A stretch of DNA of 64,000 nt, taken from positions 37,820,137 to 37,884,136 of the forward strand of contig CM043787.1 in the NCBI GenBank assembly GCA_023974075.1. The letters run 5' to 3'. Of this stretch, positions 38,210 to 54,200 are shown piece by piece; position 1 is the first letter of the stretch, and the number at the start of each line of letters is the position of its first letter. A program made the position numbers and the translations under genes. This DNA is from Chaenocephalus aceratus (lineage: Eukaryota > Chordata > Actinopteri > Perciformes > Channichthyidae). The notes under the pieces were generated by a model that did not search any database, was not told the origin of the DNA, and saw nothing but the letters and a program-made list of their open reading frames with translations.

Positions 38210-40425
38210 TGTTCTTCAGCCTTCAAGAGCCGCTTTCGTACAGACTATTTCATTATTTTTCTCTTTCAAAGGTGTATTTAAGAGAACAAAAAAGATTAAC
38301 TTTAAAATCAGGACAGCTAAATCCAACTTCTTTGTTAATCTCATTCATGAATCTAAGGGAAATCATAAACAAATCTGGGACTGTCTGCAGAACCTAACAG
38401 GGAAAGGGCATAAATTAACAAAGCAGCTGGAGATCAGTAACAATGGAACCTTATGTAAGGGGCCAGCAGAAATAGCGGCTATTTTTAATAACCATTTTAT
38501 TAATTCTGTGAGGCTGACTATAAACAGTCCCCAAATTGGTCAAATACATTCATCACCTATTGATTGTACACAGCCAGTCTTCTCCCTGACAGAGACTTCT
38601 GTATCCAAAGTTAATTCTATAATGTCTTCTTTAAACAATTCCAAATCAAAGACACTTTTGGACTGGATTCTCTGTTTCTAAAGAAACATGCTACTACCCT
38701 CACAGGGACAATTACAAAATAATTAACACCTCTTTAGGGAGGGAAAATTCCCAAAAGACTGGAAGTTAGCCATTGTTGTGCCAGTCCACAAATCCGGGGA
38801 CACAACTGATGCAAACAACTATAGGCCCATTAGTATTTCACCTGTCATGTCTAAGATCTCTGAGAAATGTGTAGCTGAGCAATTGACTGGACATCTTAAC
38901 AGTAGTCCTTTCACACTACACCCCATGCAATTCGGCTTCCGAGCCAATCATTCCACTCAGACCGCAAATTGTTTCCTGTGGAAGAAAATATTAAATCAAA
39001 AATGGACAAAGGAGGCATTGTTGGAGCAATCTTCTTAGATCTTAAGAAAGCTTTTGATACAGTCAATCATCAAGTACTCATTCACAAAATGTCTTATTTT
39101 AATTTCTCACCCAGTGCAATAGACTGGATGAGCTCCTATCTGTCAGACAGAGTTCAGTGTGTAAGGGTAAGTGACGAGACATCACCACCCCTGAGGAATG
39201 AACTGGGTGTACCCCAGGGATCTATCCTGGGCCCAATTATATTCAGCCTTTATATAAATGACTTGCCATCAGTGTGCACTGGATGTGAGGTGCAAATGTA
39301 TGCTGATGACACTGTCATTTATGTCCATGCAAAAACCAAGGCCCAAGCTGCGGCCAAATTAAATGATGCAATGGTTCATGTAAATCAATGGCTTACTGAC
39401 TCACAGCTATATCTGACAGTCTGTATGTTTTTTAGCAAGACCAAACACTGTATCACACTGTGAACCCAAGGTCTATGTGTCTGGGGAGGTCATTCAAACA
39501 GTTACACATTTTAAATATCTAGGCATTATCCTTGACACTACTTTATCCTTCAAAAAAACAAGTGAGAAAGGTAATGCAAATAACTAAATACAATCTAGCA
39601 AACTTTAGATATATAAGGAACTGTTTGACAACACCTGTAGCAAAACTCTATATGACTGCCATGATCCTTCCCACCTAACATACTGTATGACCAGCTGGAC
39701 CCAGGCGAATAGCACAACATTAAGGCCTATCCTGTCACTTCACAAACAAGCTCTCAAAGTTTTGGACAGAAAACCTAAGCTATACCACCATTGCAAAATC
39801 CTGGACAAACATAACCCGCTCAGCTGGGAAAATATTTTAAAACACACTGATGCATGTCTCATTTTTAAAATTCTAAACGGCAAGGCACCCCCACCACTCT
39901 GCACTTGTATACAGCAGAAAAATTCAAACAGCAGAACCACGAGGTCTGCCCTAAGAGGGGACTGTGTCGTCCCTCTTAGGTCCAGTTCCTTTGGTAACCA
40001 CTGTTTCTCTGTGAGGGCACCAACACTCTGGAACACAATACCAATACAGATCAGGAATAACACCTCCTATCATACATATAACCACAATCATCATAAGAAC
40101 TGGCTTTTAAACAATCAAAAATGTTAACACTTTTAACTGTATCAAGGTATGATGATATTTCATCTGTTTGCATGTTTGTTTGTTCCTCTCTATTGTTGTA
40201 CTGCTGTTCCTATTTATTGTTGTACTGCTATTTATTTATTGTTGTACTGATGTTGTCTGCTGTACTCTATTTAATTATGTTTTTATTTTCTAGTCTTGTT
40301 GTGGTCATTTAACATCTTGCCAAGGACAACAGTTGAAAATTAGCCTGCTGGCTAATACTGGCTCATTTACAGCAATGTGAATTAATGTGCACTGTCCTTT
40401 AAATAAATAAACAAACAAACAAAAA
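38210..40425 (+). mobile_element. LINE (Jockey-superfamily, L2/CR1-like), decayed
   Basis: A plus-strand non-LTR element with RT pieces in shifting frames and an A-rich end (TAAATAAATAAACAAACAAA). It lies antisense to csmd1 between exons 6w and 7w, its end about 75 bp from exon 6w. The 5' limit is approximate. Confidence 0.85.
38700..40127 (+). pseudogene. LINE reverse transcriptase, frameshifted
   Basis: Ordered RT motifs in several frames: NNYRPISISPVMSKISEKCV, QFGFRANHSTQTA, then in another frame FLDLKKAFDTVNHQVLI (motif A with Asp), GVPQGSILGPIIFSLYINDL (motif B) and QMYADDTVIY (motif C). A third frame holds the C-terminal SWENILKHTDACLIFKILNG and APTLWNTIPIQIR segment. A frameshift near 38970 and stops after 39463 inactivate it. 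Confidence 0.88.
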
Positions 40426-40498
40426 TATTACGACTGAATGGCAGCTAATCTAAAATTATGCCAACCCAAATAAGTGAGTTTATGGGAGTGTGACTCAC

Positions 40499-40612
40499 CT
40501 GAATGTGACCCCGCCAGGGAGCTGAGCAATCGAGCATTCTCATCGGCTCCATCAAACAGCTCCACTGAGTCATTCATCGCTGTCTGGAAAACAGCAAACT
40601 GACCGAACACCA
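40499..40612 (-). CDS. csmd1: csmd1 exon 6w: middle part of CUB domain (probably CUB 10)
   Basis: 114 nt. It reads VVFGQFAVFQTAMNDSVELF and DGADENARLLSSLAGSHS, leaving in phase 1 at a GTGAGT donor. The acceptor is TTCTTCAG. The next residues (GETLPLA) are in exon 7w. This is the last exon before the frame-broken pair 7w/8w. Confidence 0.94.
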
Positions 40613-40706
40613 CTGAAGAAGATGGACAGCCAAGAAACGAAAAAGTTATAAATGAGCTTTTATGGTGGTGATAAAATTACAATTGGGAGAATGTATAATA
40701 CGATCA

Positions 40707-40943
<237 letters not shown>

Positions 40944-41114
40944 TCAGACACAGGAAGGACGTGTGAGTGTGCCTCTCCACCTATGTTTCTTACTCTCTTA
41001 CTTGCTATCATTTGCCCTCAATCTATTTTAAGGGAGTGTTTGTTCTTCCGTCTGTGTCTGTGTATTCTCTTGTTCCGATTAACCCAGCCACATGTTTTCT
41101 TGTTTTGTGTCTAT

Positions 41115-41690
41115 ATCTATGCCTGGATCCGGAGTCGAGGCTGATCTTCTTGCTGTGGTCCTGGATCCTCTATCCTGAGTTCTGGATTAAGTCGTGGACT
41201 TCGGGTCGTGGCTAAACCTGTCCCTGCGGTCCTGCCTGGGTCTCGTCATGCTGCCTCCCTGAAGGCTCCCACAGGATTGTAGTTGACATCTTCGTAGATT
41301 CATCTTCTTATTACAGACAAATGCATTTCCTAACATTTGGACTACCTATGCTGTAAAATGTATTATCTCTTCGATTTACCCACGGCATCTATTGCACGTC
41401 TGTCCGTCCTGGGAGAGGGATCCCTCCTCTGTTGCTCTCCCTGAGGTTTCTCCCATTTTTTCCCCTTTAAACTGTGGGTTTTTCTCCGTAAGTTTTTCCT
41501 TGTACGATGTGAGGGTCTAAGGATAGAGGGTGTCGTTTTTTTTCATACTGATATTCTGAACAATCTGTGCTGTTGTATTTGCTGTAAAGTGTCTCTACTG
41601 TAGGCTATTTGTATTATATGTACAGCACTTTGGCTCGACCAAAAATTATTTATAAATGTGCTATATAAATAAAAAAAAAGAAAAAAAAAG
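41115..41690 (+). mobile_element. L2-type LINE 3' region
   Basis: A plus-strand copy of the 3' untranslated part also seen inverted in 10600-11050 (shared GGGAGAGGGATCCCTCCTCT and TTTTTCCTTGTACGATGTGA). It ends with the GCACTTTGGCTCGACCAAAA block shared with 9359-9530, so the two tail types are linked here. No RT is left. Confidence 0.85.
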
Positions 41691-43380
41691 GACAGCCTCT
41701 TTTCTTTACTATATGTATAGGTATATAGAGAATGTTTTTGTAAATGGCAGGATGATATCAGTGCTCTTAATATGCACACGATCTGCAAAGGGCAAGGTGT
41801 GGGAAATGATTTACCTTTAAAGAGTTCAACTTTGAACAGATGTATTAAAATAATGTTGCAATGGGATGAGAGAGAATTTAATTAGCATACAATATTTTCT
41901 ATAGAAATCTCACCAGATAAATCGTATACACATAACATAAAGACGTGCAGGGGGGCTGCAATGAATCTCCTCAACAAATAAAAATGAGCTTTGGAGAAAT
42001 AAAGAGAGAGCAGAAAATTGACACAGTATCTGAAGATTCAATAACACCAAACAAAGAGGGCACTCCGAGTTATGGCCCCGTGGTCATTCAATTTCAACTT
42101 GAACTGATGTTCACTGAGTTACTAATGCACTTTGGTGATTGCACTTGTTTTGACAATAACAAATGAGCATTCGGCTGCAGTTACCTGGGATTCTAAGAAG
42201 CAGCAGCTGCATTATTTAAGAGATGGCTCAATACAGAAAAAAGGACAGCATAAGGTTAATGTCGAAACCAATACAATATTAAATTGCGTCCTTTTCATTT
42301 CCTCATATCTACTAAAACCAAGTCATAAATATTCAGTTGTGACATGGTGTTAGTCATATCCATGGCAACGATTGAGGAAATGTCTCATACATGTCTCATA
42401 CGGTACCTTATCATCCAAACAGAACGACAGCCTTGCAATCATGAAGGTCAACATTTCAGGAACATAAGGGTCCACAACTGTTGAAAATGCCTAATTTTGC
42501 AAAGTATGTCATTGATGTTTTGGTAGATCTTTGTGAAAAATGTATTTCAGGTAGCTGAATATTTGTATCCAAATTATACCAAAACCACTACACATGCACC
42601 ACCTGCTCCAATGACATTTCCTAATTTTGCCTACTATACTGTATACATTTAACAAATCCTTCGGTAAGTAAGATGACACTTTACTGAATGATAGGCACAG
42701 TATATAATTTCAATGTTGTTTTAAGTACATAATACTGTAGTAATAAGACTTTAAGTAACAGAGAGACACACAGGCGTAGATGTATTAAATATATGTTGCA
42801 GGATACAATGTCTAAACAATAAAGTAACAATCATTTTGATCTACCCTGTACTGTAGTTACGGTAAAACTATGGCAATATAGGAACAACACTTCTGGCTGC
42901 CCAACTGTTTCATCCCTTTTGTTCCCCTCAGCATTCAGAGAAATTATGTTGAAGTGAAGCATTCACATTTTATTCATGTGCCTCTTCCGATTTGTTTCCC
43001 TTCTCCTGGGAGCAATGCCCATTGCACTCAAAGCTGGCGAGTGTATCACTACTCTAATCTGTTATTCTGTTAAAAAAACGGGATGTGTTTGGATCAAAAT
43101 ATGTTTAGTTTAGCATATATGTGTCCCCAAATATCACTTGGACCCTTGTGACTCCAAGGCTTTGTTATATAATGTGTTTTTGATCTGTGTGTGTGTGTGT
43201 GTACACACGTGTGAACCAAATATCTAGCTGTGTTTAAATTGACTTCAGTTGAAACCTTATCATTTATTATATGAAATTATTGGAAAATATATATTATATC
43301 TTAAGTAATGCCTTTCATTGATTGATGGCAGATTGTGGATGGTTTAGAAATGGCACAATAGAGCAGTAGCTGATAGTAAC
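41691..43380. other. intron 4w/5w, first unannotated part
   Basis: AT-rich intronic sequence; a short (GT)n run near 43185-43201. No exon or element recognised. Confidence 0.5.
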
Positions 43381-43384
43381 TTAA

Positions 43385-43723
43385 AGGTCCCCTATTATAC
43401 TGCTTTTCATCAATATATTACAGGTCTCAGATATATACAAAACATGTCTCTGAAGTGTTTGGCTCAAAATACACAACAGATCATTGTAGCATCCCATAAA
43501 CCCCTCTGTTTCAGCCCTGTTTCAAAAGTGCTGATTCTCTGTCTGTTACATTAGATGAAAATAAGGAGCCACTCCCCTCTGAGAGATATTTGGTTAAAAA
43601 GAAAAGAACACAAAAAGGAGATTCAGGTGATAAGGTAGGGGGGGGGGGGTTACCTTGGTTGGCTAATGGTTACACAAGCCGAATGATGACATCATACAGT
43701 GGATTTTGCATAATAGGTGACCT
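43385..43723. mobile_element. piggyBac-like MITE, copy 2
   Basis: 339 bp with ends AGGTCCCCTATTATAC and GCATAATAGGTGACCT, flanked by TTAA (43381-43384 and 43724-43727). Interior about as in copy 1 (26246-26761) but shorter. The right TTAA is shared with copy 3. Confidence 0.85.
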
Positions 43724-43727
43724 TTAA

Positions 43728-44123
43728 AGGGGACCTATAATGCAAAATGCACTTTTTGATGTCTTTTAGACATAAACATGTGTCCTCGGTGTGTCAGGGA
43801 ACTCACAAAGTGTCAGAAAATTAAACCCTGTCTCTTTTCCTCCGGGCGCAAATCTCTAAGATCAGCTCCTTGTAGCCCCGTTTTTAGAGAGACAGTATGT
43901 GCCGGGTCCCGCATGAGCAGGCATAAGCTCTGTCCCCTGAATGAGCTTTATTCCCTGAATGAGCACTTTAGTAACAGGAAGTGAAATAGAGGGATATGAG
44001 ACATGGCTAGAATGGGTGATCTGTTTGGTATTTTGAGCAAAACACTTCATAGACATGTTTTTTATACATTGTTATACATCTGAGACCTATGCTATTGCCT
44101 AAATATTGCATGATAGGTGACCT
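43728..44123. mobile_element. piggyBac-like MITE, copy 3, abutting copy 2
   Basis: 396 bp with ends AGGGGACCTATAATGC and GCATGATAGGTGACCT, flanked by TTAA (43724-43727 and 44124-44127). Ends are related to copies 1 and 2 while the interior differs, so this is another subfamily. Confidence 0.82.
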
Positions 44124-44127
44124 TTAA

Positions 44128-46202
44128 TATAAAAGAAAAAAACATCAATGAAAACGACAACCGTAGTGGCATTATTCTTATTCCTTCCACTCAACAAAAA
44201 CCTAGCAGGATAAAACACTTAACACTGAATAAATGTATGTGATGCTGAGCCCATGCACAGTGTGGGAGCTCCTGTATCAGCGTACTGCAATTTCCAAAAG
44301 CCTATTAATCCCTACTACCATTTCATGACCTACAAACTAAACTTAACACGCGCTTGATCCATCTTCAGCACCACCAAGAGAGTTAAAATCCTTGTTAGTG
44401 AACAGCAGGTGGGCGTGTGCTGGTCAGGCCGGCAGAGGTCCATTAAATTAGTGTAAGTGTCTGAGTGTGTGTGTATGTTTGGACAACAGCAGCAAATAGC
44501 ACATCTGTCAACGTCATCCCCCAAACACACACTCCCATTGTGTACTCTTATCTCTTTTCTCACCTCTTTTTCCTCTTCACTTTTTTTCTTGTTGCGGTTG
44601 CTAGTGTGCGTACCGCTGGGGCGCGGTGCCATGTCCACCCTCGTACACGATGTGATCCCTAACAGACTTTAATTATCATCACCTCTGTGCTCGGTGAAAA
44701 TGTGAGAGCACAAGGGGGCGGAGGTTAAAGTGTTGTATATAAAAGGGACAGCACTCTGTAAATTAATATGTTGCCTAGGTCTTATAGGCCTGCCTGTGGC
44801 CATTAACATGTACGGATTTGATTTTACATGTATTGTCTTGTAAAAAGTAATAAAAGCCTTAATGTTATTAACAATGTTTGATAAAAATCACCCTTTTAAA
44901 ACAACTTGCTGAGGGACATAGGTCCACTGAGCATGTTACAAATGTTCCAGCTCCTTCAGCTCTTTTCTTTTGGATGATTTTGAACAGCCGCTTGAGGGTT
45001 ATTCCCTCAAGCCTCCAGCATTTCAGTGGAAACTGTGCATTAAGGGCTCAAAATTCCACCGGAGAGCCCTGAAGCACTTTCCGATTTCACAGTGGGACAG
45101 CCTGAGCCCTTGTGGACTTATCAGGAACACATGTCAAAGCCTATGAGACAGTGAGTGTGGACACTGAGACGTGGCCTGTACTCTCGTCTGAGACTTGGCT
45201 CAGTAATACAGATTTACATGCCTAGAATAAAAAATACAGCTTGGTTTGGTATCTACTCCTTTGCTAGAGTTGTGTTGTACTCCAACCAACTCCTCCACCG
45301 CTTTCCCACTCCAACTCTTTCTACTTCTTCTTGTTTCCTAAAGCATCAAACTAATCACCTTCTTTCTTTCCTCTCTTTCTGTTCCCGAGCAATGGTATCG
45401 ATTGATATTTTTTAGGATTGATTCTTGTTGTGTTGCAGCATTCACACCCTCAGGTCTAGAGGTCTTGTCTTGATCTACCCACATTCCCCCACTAGTGCTG
45501 CTCTAGGCTCAGGTGTCAGCCTTATCAAAAGCCTTCACACATATGAGCTTTGATCACTCACACCCTCTGACATACACACACAAATAAATGCAAAGAAATG
45601 CCATGCAAGTCACTCTCTTTCTCTCAGACATTCCTGCGCTTTGATCATCCACACACATCCACATGAACTCACACGTACACTTTTGTAGTCCTACCTCTCA
45701 CAGTCTGTGCTTTTGGAGGGGTAGTGAGAGAACAGGAACATATTTCAAACATGTCCCAAACCTTTAAGAAGAGTTGCAATTCTTCTGGAGTCTTTTTCAG
45801 CACAATAAACAGAACAGTTATAGTGACTTAGATTCATCACAACAATGTACAGAATACAAACTCTGAAGCAAACACTAAGAACACCCAATAGTCAATTTAC
45901 TTTCATTATCAAGGGAAGAAAGGATAAGAATGTTTGAAATATCTGAAAGAAGCCTTTTTCTTTATAAAATAAGTGGACGTAGCCAGCGTGATGTCACTCA
46001 TTGGTTTGGGGGCAACAGTTTTTCAGCTTTGCCATTTTGTTCTTTTCAAACCTGAACTGACAGGAGAGAGTGGAGCTGGCATTTTGTAGGTGATCAAAAT
46101 TCCAGCAAAATGTTACTATTAACTTTCATGAACAGAAAACACAGTGACAGGGTTGAAGTTCTAGGCAAAGCCTGGAAAAAGGTATCCATGTATCGTCTAA
46201 AT
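44128..46202. other. intron 4w/5w, second unannotated part
   Basis: No gene recognised. A TATA-like word (TATATAAAAGGGACAG near 44737) and an AATAAA near 44850 sit within 120 bases but no supporting structure was found. Confidence 0.5.
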
Positions 46203-46270
46203 CAGGGGTTTTCAAAGTGTGGGAAGGTGAGCCTCCCCTCAGAGAACATAAGAACAGCCGCGCCCCCCTC

Positions 46271-46312
46271 CCAATTTGTATTGCTATTATTATTATTATT
46301 GTTGTTGTTGCT
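46271..46312. repeat. (ATT)n/(GTT)n short repeat
   Basis: Tandem ATT then GTT units just inside the left end of the outer hAT element. Confidence 0.8.
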
Positions 46313-46678
46313 ATAATGCAGGGGTATTCAATTGCATTTCAAAGAGGTCCAGTAAGAGAAAATGTCATTAAATGATCCGTTTTCACTATCTACCTTTCTC
46401 TTTTTTGAGCACGCCATTTGAAATTACTCACTGACTGCACCGATTTGATTGGCTGAGTAGCGTCACCTCCTTAAAACATTAAACAATAACTTTTTAAAAC
46501 ATTTTTATCTTTTAAACATTTTTTAAAAACATTTTTAACATTTTCAACATCGTGGATAAATCCTTATATGCTCCCGGCAACACACTGAACGTCAACTTTG
46601 CCTGATTACACTCACCCCTACTTTAGTGGGAACAATGAGTCTGCATCTATGATGCGCACAGGCGGATGATGCAGGGAT

Positions 46679-47277
46679 CAGAGTCCTGCATCGGGTCGGG
46701 TATCCGGTGATTTTTTTTTTTTTTTTTTAAATACCACCCGCAAATCACTTTTTTTGCTGGTGATATTGTTTCAAACTTTTTTTTCCGGGTTCGGTTCTGG
46801 GTAAACAAAGAAGATGCGGCTCGGGTCGCGGGTGTTGCATAATAAATATATTTAAATAATTTAATTTAATGTTTAAAGATTCCTCAGACCTCTCCCTCGC
46901 GGGACCGCGCATAATCATAACATCTGCACCGCATCAGTCTGCTGCTGAGCGCGCCAGAATACAGCATTGTAAATAACTCTTCCTCAAGAGCGAAATCCAA
47001 CGCCTGGAAGGCTTTTGGTGTCATCCTGGATGAAGAAAATAACCAACATCCCATGCTTTTTGAGCCAAATACGCAACTGCATGTGTTAATAATTGCATGT
47101 TTTCACTGCTCATAGGATATGCGGGTTCGGGTCGGTTTGGGGATCTTGTGCCGACGGGTCGGGTCTGTTTGTGGAACTAATTGGCAATATGTGCGGGTGG
47201 CGGGGCGGGTTTGGTATTGCACGTCGTGGGTACAGGGCGGGAGCGGATCTTGAAAATCAGACCCGTACAGGACTCTG
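46679..47277. mobile_element. hAT element, inner (nested)
   Basis: The ends are CAGAGTCCTGCATCGGGTC and GACCCGTACAGGACTCTG (inverted, few changes), flanked by GCAGGGAT (46671-46678) and GCGGGGAT (47278-47285), an 8-bp duplication with one change. GC-rich ends, AT-rich centre, no transposase of its own seen. Confidence 0.85.
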
Positions 47278-47285
47278 GCGGGGAT

Positions 47286-47574
47286 GCAATGTAGACAGGA
47301 ATGAACGCAGATCATCCTCTGGCTGCAGCCTTGACCGGTACTTGCTTTTGATCAAAGTCAATGCGGAAAACCCGCACTCACACAGGTAGGTGGAGGTGAA
47401 GGGAATGAGCACTTTTACAGCCTTTTTGGCGAGTTGGGGGAACTCGGTCTCCACAGTCCACAGACAGCCAAAAGTATGCAAGTGACACTTTACTAATCTT
47501 TTTCTCGTTTTTTTTTTCTCACGCTGCGCCTCCCCTAAAGCTCTCTGGCGCCCCCCCAGGGAGGCGCGCCTCAC
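47286..47574 (-). pseudogene. hAT transposase, C-terminal dimerisation remnant
   Basis: Minus-strand frame with EFPQLAKKAVKVLIPFTSTY, then CECGFSALTLIKSKYRSRL, the hAT family C-terminal dimerisation region. It is truncated at its C-terminal side by the nested element at 47277. The rest of the transposase is missing. Confidence 0.82.
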
Positions 47575-47980
47575 CCTTTGAAAACCGCTGGTCTGAATCC
47601 TCTAAATGGGGCCACAAGTTACCAAACTTGTTCATGTACAGTATCATATGCCAACAACAATCTGTCTCCAGTTCCTGTCTTTCTAATATTCAAACATATA
47701 GTATATTTTTAAACTTTGACCATTCAAGTGTGTTTGCATTATTAACCGTGAGTGGTATTCTACACTTTGGGGTTAGTGTGCGTTTGTGTGTGAATACTGC
47801 CTCTAGGCGGCACTCTGTAATAGATGCCTCTCTCTCTCGCTCTGTACCTCTCTGTCTCTCACTCTCTCTCTCTCTCACACACACACACCCTATCAACAGT
47901 CACGGAGAATTCCTTCTTACTCGCACCAGCTCTTAGTTACCATGGAAACCAATAAAAGAGCGGTTTAAGATGGGATGTGT

Positions 47981-47983
47981 GTT

Positions 47984-48053
<70 letters not shown>
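47981..48053. repeat. (GT)n microsatellite
   Basis: About 33 GT units followed by GAGAGA-rich sequence. Confidence 0.95.
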
Positions 48054-48060
<7 letters not shown>

Positions 48061-49584
48061 AAACAGAGAGAGAGTAAATCAGACAGAGTCAGAGGACGTA
48101 AGAGCAGGTTAGAATAAGGGAGAGAGAGAGAGAGAGGATCAAATAACAGGAAGTGAGAAATAGTTACAGAGAAAAGGAAACGGAAGAAGGTGAAAGAGGA
48201 AAGTGTGAGGGCATCAAAAGAGGAGAAGAGAGGAGACAGAGGGAGTGTAAGTGGGGATGTATTATTTAAAGAGGTCTCACCCCATCTAATGAGTTTGGTC
48301 TAAAAGCCCCAGGAGCTGCCCAAAGAAAGAGAGAGAGAGACCGGCAGACAGACAGACACACTTCTAACTATGTGGTGAGAACATCCAATGTGCAATATGA
48401 GCAGAGAGCAAGATGACTGTGTAGGACTGGATTTAGTTAAATTGTTCTGCTTTGATTATGTGACTGTCCTTAAGTGTAGAGTGTGATCTCTGCAGATCCA
48501 TCTATGAATCTGGGACAAAGCAAGGGCCTCGGCCAGGAACCAGATCCAAGTCTGTCTCACTGTGAGAAAACGACAAACAACTCCATTGAAGAATACAGGG
48601 TCAGTCAAGAGCTTCTAAAACACAGTCCCAAAGAAAAATGTGGATACAACAATGGTTTCTGTACTATATAAATGTACACTAATATAATAGATATTTGTTA
48701 AGTCTTGTGTTGGTATAGTTGCTAATATGATACTCTGTCTCTGTTCTCAGATATGACAAACAGTGTTATAAGGTCATTCTTCCAGCGTAATGATCTGTGA
48801 AGCAACACTTAAAAGCGTATACATTTTAACAACAGTAACAAGCTGACAGAAACACACCTCATACTATCATTATGTCAAAATCAATTCCAGTAAAAGAACA
48901 TTAATCAATTCTAGCTGAAGTTTTGAGTAGTTTCAAATCCTTTTTTTTGATAGAGGACCATTAGGTGTTGTTCCATTTATAGCCATCAAATGTGTATGAA
49001 ATATCAATACTTGGCTTCTGTTCACAAATACATTATTGTGGATAAAGGCATCTAAATATTAAACCGAATCAATTTCAGCTCCACTTTATGTGCTAATGAA
49101 TACAAGTTATTTATGTTGCCACCAAGAAGTTCTGGTAATGTTTGTGTAGTTAAATTATGTGCTGATGGCCAGCTTGATAGTTGGTTGAATTGAAAGACTG
49201 CCATATTACTTGAAGTTCATGAAATCTAAGTGTAAAACAAAAATGTAGGAATTGAACTTCCTGTAAAAATAATGTATCTCATGGTTGTGTTCAAGACCAC
49301 AGCTGGACAAAGATGTTATATAGTTTAGTAACACATATAAAGTTGATAAGTGGCAGTATCATCTTGAAATAAACTGAAAGAAAGTGAACATAACATTAAA
49401 TGACATGAGAAGTTGTTTTTCTTGGTTGCTGTGCTCAAATAGCTACTATGGATACAATAATCTCATCTTTATTCTCTACAAAAACCTATACAGTAATCCC
49501 AGTTTATATTGTCCCGCAGACATTATTAAACACAGCTTCATATGAGCTTTTTTAAGTGTTTGAAGTATAAGTACTGTAAATCTG

Positions 49585-49588
<4 letters not shown>

Positions 49589-49643
<55 letters not shown>
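49589..49643. repeat. (GT)n microsatellite
   Basis: About 25 GT units ending in TATATATG. Confidence 0.95.
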
Positions 49644-49646
<3 letters not shown>

Positions 49647-49745
49647 GTTTGTGCTCATTTAAAATTCTGTCCCTGTCCTGCCACCTCGCTCTGTGGCTTA
49701 TTTGAATATTTACCTTTGGCACTAGGCCAGGTCTGTCACTGCGAG

Positions 49746-49746
<1 letters not shown>

Positions 49747-49772
<26 letters not shown>
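49747..49772. repeat. (CA)n microsatellite
   Basis: About 13 CA units on the plus strand, opposite in sense to the GT run 100 bp away. Confidence 0.95.
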
Positions 49773-49776
<4 letters not shown>

Positions 49777-49879
49777 ATTGGCAGTTTGGCAGGTGTCACT
49801 TCCTTGGCTCTCTGAGCTGTCAATCAATTAGACAGGTCAGCCCTCCAATCCCTGACAGACTCTCAGTCTGTCTCTGAAG

Positions 49880-49880
<1 letters not shown>

Positions 49881-49952
<72 letters not shown>

Positions 49953-49960
49953 ACGCACAG
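49881..49960. repeat. (CA)n microsatellite
   Basis: About 35 CA units, ending with three CACACG variants. Confidence 0.95.
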
Positions 49961-50199
49961 ATTTTGGCCCAACCTCACATCATAGCAAGTACTTCAAAAT
50001 ATAAGCATCTTAAAAGTGGCACAACAGTTATATTGGCATTTATGAGATTGTCCTATTGAACCGTGAAAGCTGGCCATTGAGTGTTTGTGCACGCAGATTG
50101 GTTTTTTAAAAACAATGTATCATAAGCGATATTTCCCCCACATGACACTTTCATCATCATGGTGTTTGTAAAGCTGCAGTTATTGTATGTCTCTCCTAC

Positions 50200-50394
50200 C
50201 TTTACATGTTGGCAGTGCCCTGTCCCACACAGGCTTCCCATCATTCCCCATGACACAGGTGATGCTTTCCCCGCCCATTGTTGTGTAGCCATGGTGACAG
50301 TTGTAGGAGACCTGAGATCCAAGTTTATAGTCATATCCGGTCCGACTGCCATTCATAATGTTACCAGGGTCAAAACAGGCCTCTCTTGGTTTTT
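50200..50394 (-). CDS. csmd1: csmd1 exon 4w: complete sushi domain (probably sushi 9)
   Basis: 195 nt, phase 1 to 1. It reads KPREACFDPGNIMNGSR, then VSYNCHHGYTTMGG, SITCVMG, and ends near ALPTCK, with all sushi cysteines present. The acceptor is CCACAG and the donor GTAGGA. The EKPREACFDPG linker is the expected join to the preceding CUB. Confidence 0.95.
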
Positions 50395-53935
<3,541 letters not shown>

Positions 53936-53959
53936 AGAGCAAAGGTAGATAAGAGAAGG

Positions 53960-54200
53960 AGGTGATGAAACATTTCCACATTTTATCCATCCTGGCTATC
54001 TTACACTGGCTTTTAGGTTTGATTTGAAGATAGTATTGATTACTTACAAAGCCCTGAGAGGCCTTGCCCCATGTAATGTATGGGATCTTGTATTGCCCTA
54101 TGTCCTTTGTCGCACCCTGAGGTCGTCTGATGCGTCCCTCTTTGTTGTTTTTAGGTTCAGATTCATACTCTACACTATACTCTGAAAATGACCAGCCTGA
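53960..54200 (+). pseudogene. LINE reverse transcriptase C-terminal scrap (L2-like)
   Basis: The plus strand reads FDLKIVLITYKALRGLAPC, VLPYVLCRTLRSSDA and RFRFILYT, the segment after the RT domain in L2-type LINEs (compare [19 protein letters not shown] in 11197-12135). No other part of the element is present. Confidence 0.75.

Larger units (their letters stand above)
46203..47590 (-). mobile_element. hAT element, outer, with transposase remnant
   Basis: The ends CAGGGGTTTTCAAAG (left) and CTTTGAAAACCGCTG (right) are inverted copies, flanked by GTCTAAAT (46195-46202) and GTCTGAAT (47591-47598), an 8-bp duplication with one change. The minus strand holds a transposase C-terminal piece. A second hAT element (46679-47277) is inserted inside. 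Confidence 0.9.
47599..50199. other. intron 4w/5w, third unannotated part
   Basis: Contains the microsatellites listed separately and purine-rich (GAGA) sequence at 48050-48250; no exon or element recognised. Confidence 0.5.

Noticed and set aside
44730..44860. Short transcription unit with TATA-like word and AATAAA
   Set aside because: Both motifs are common by chance in AT-rich intron sequence, and no coding or repeat structure connects them.
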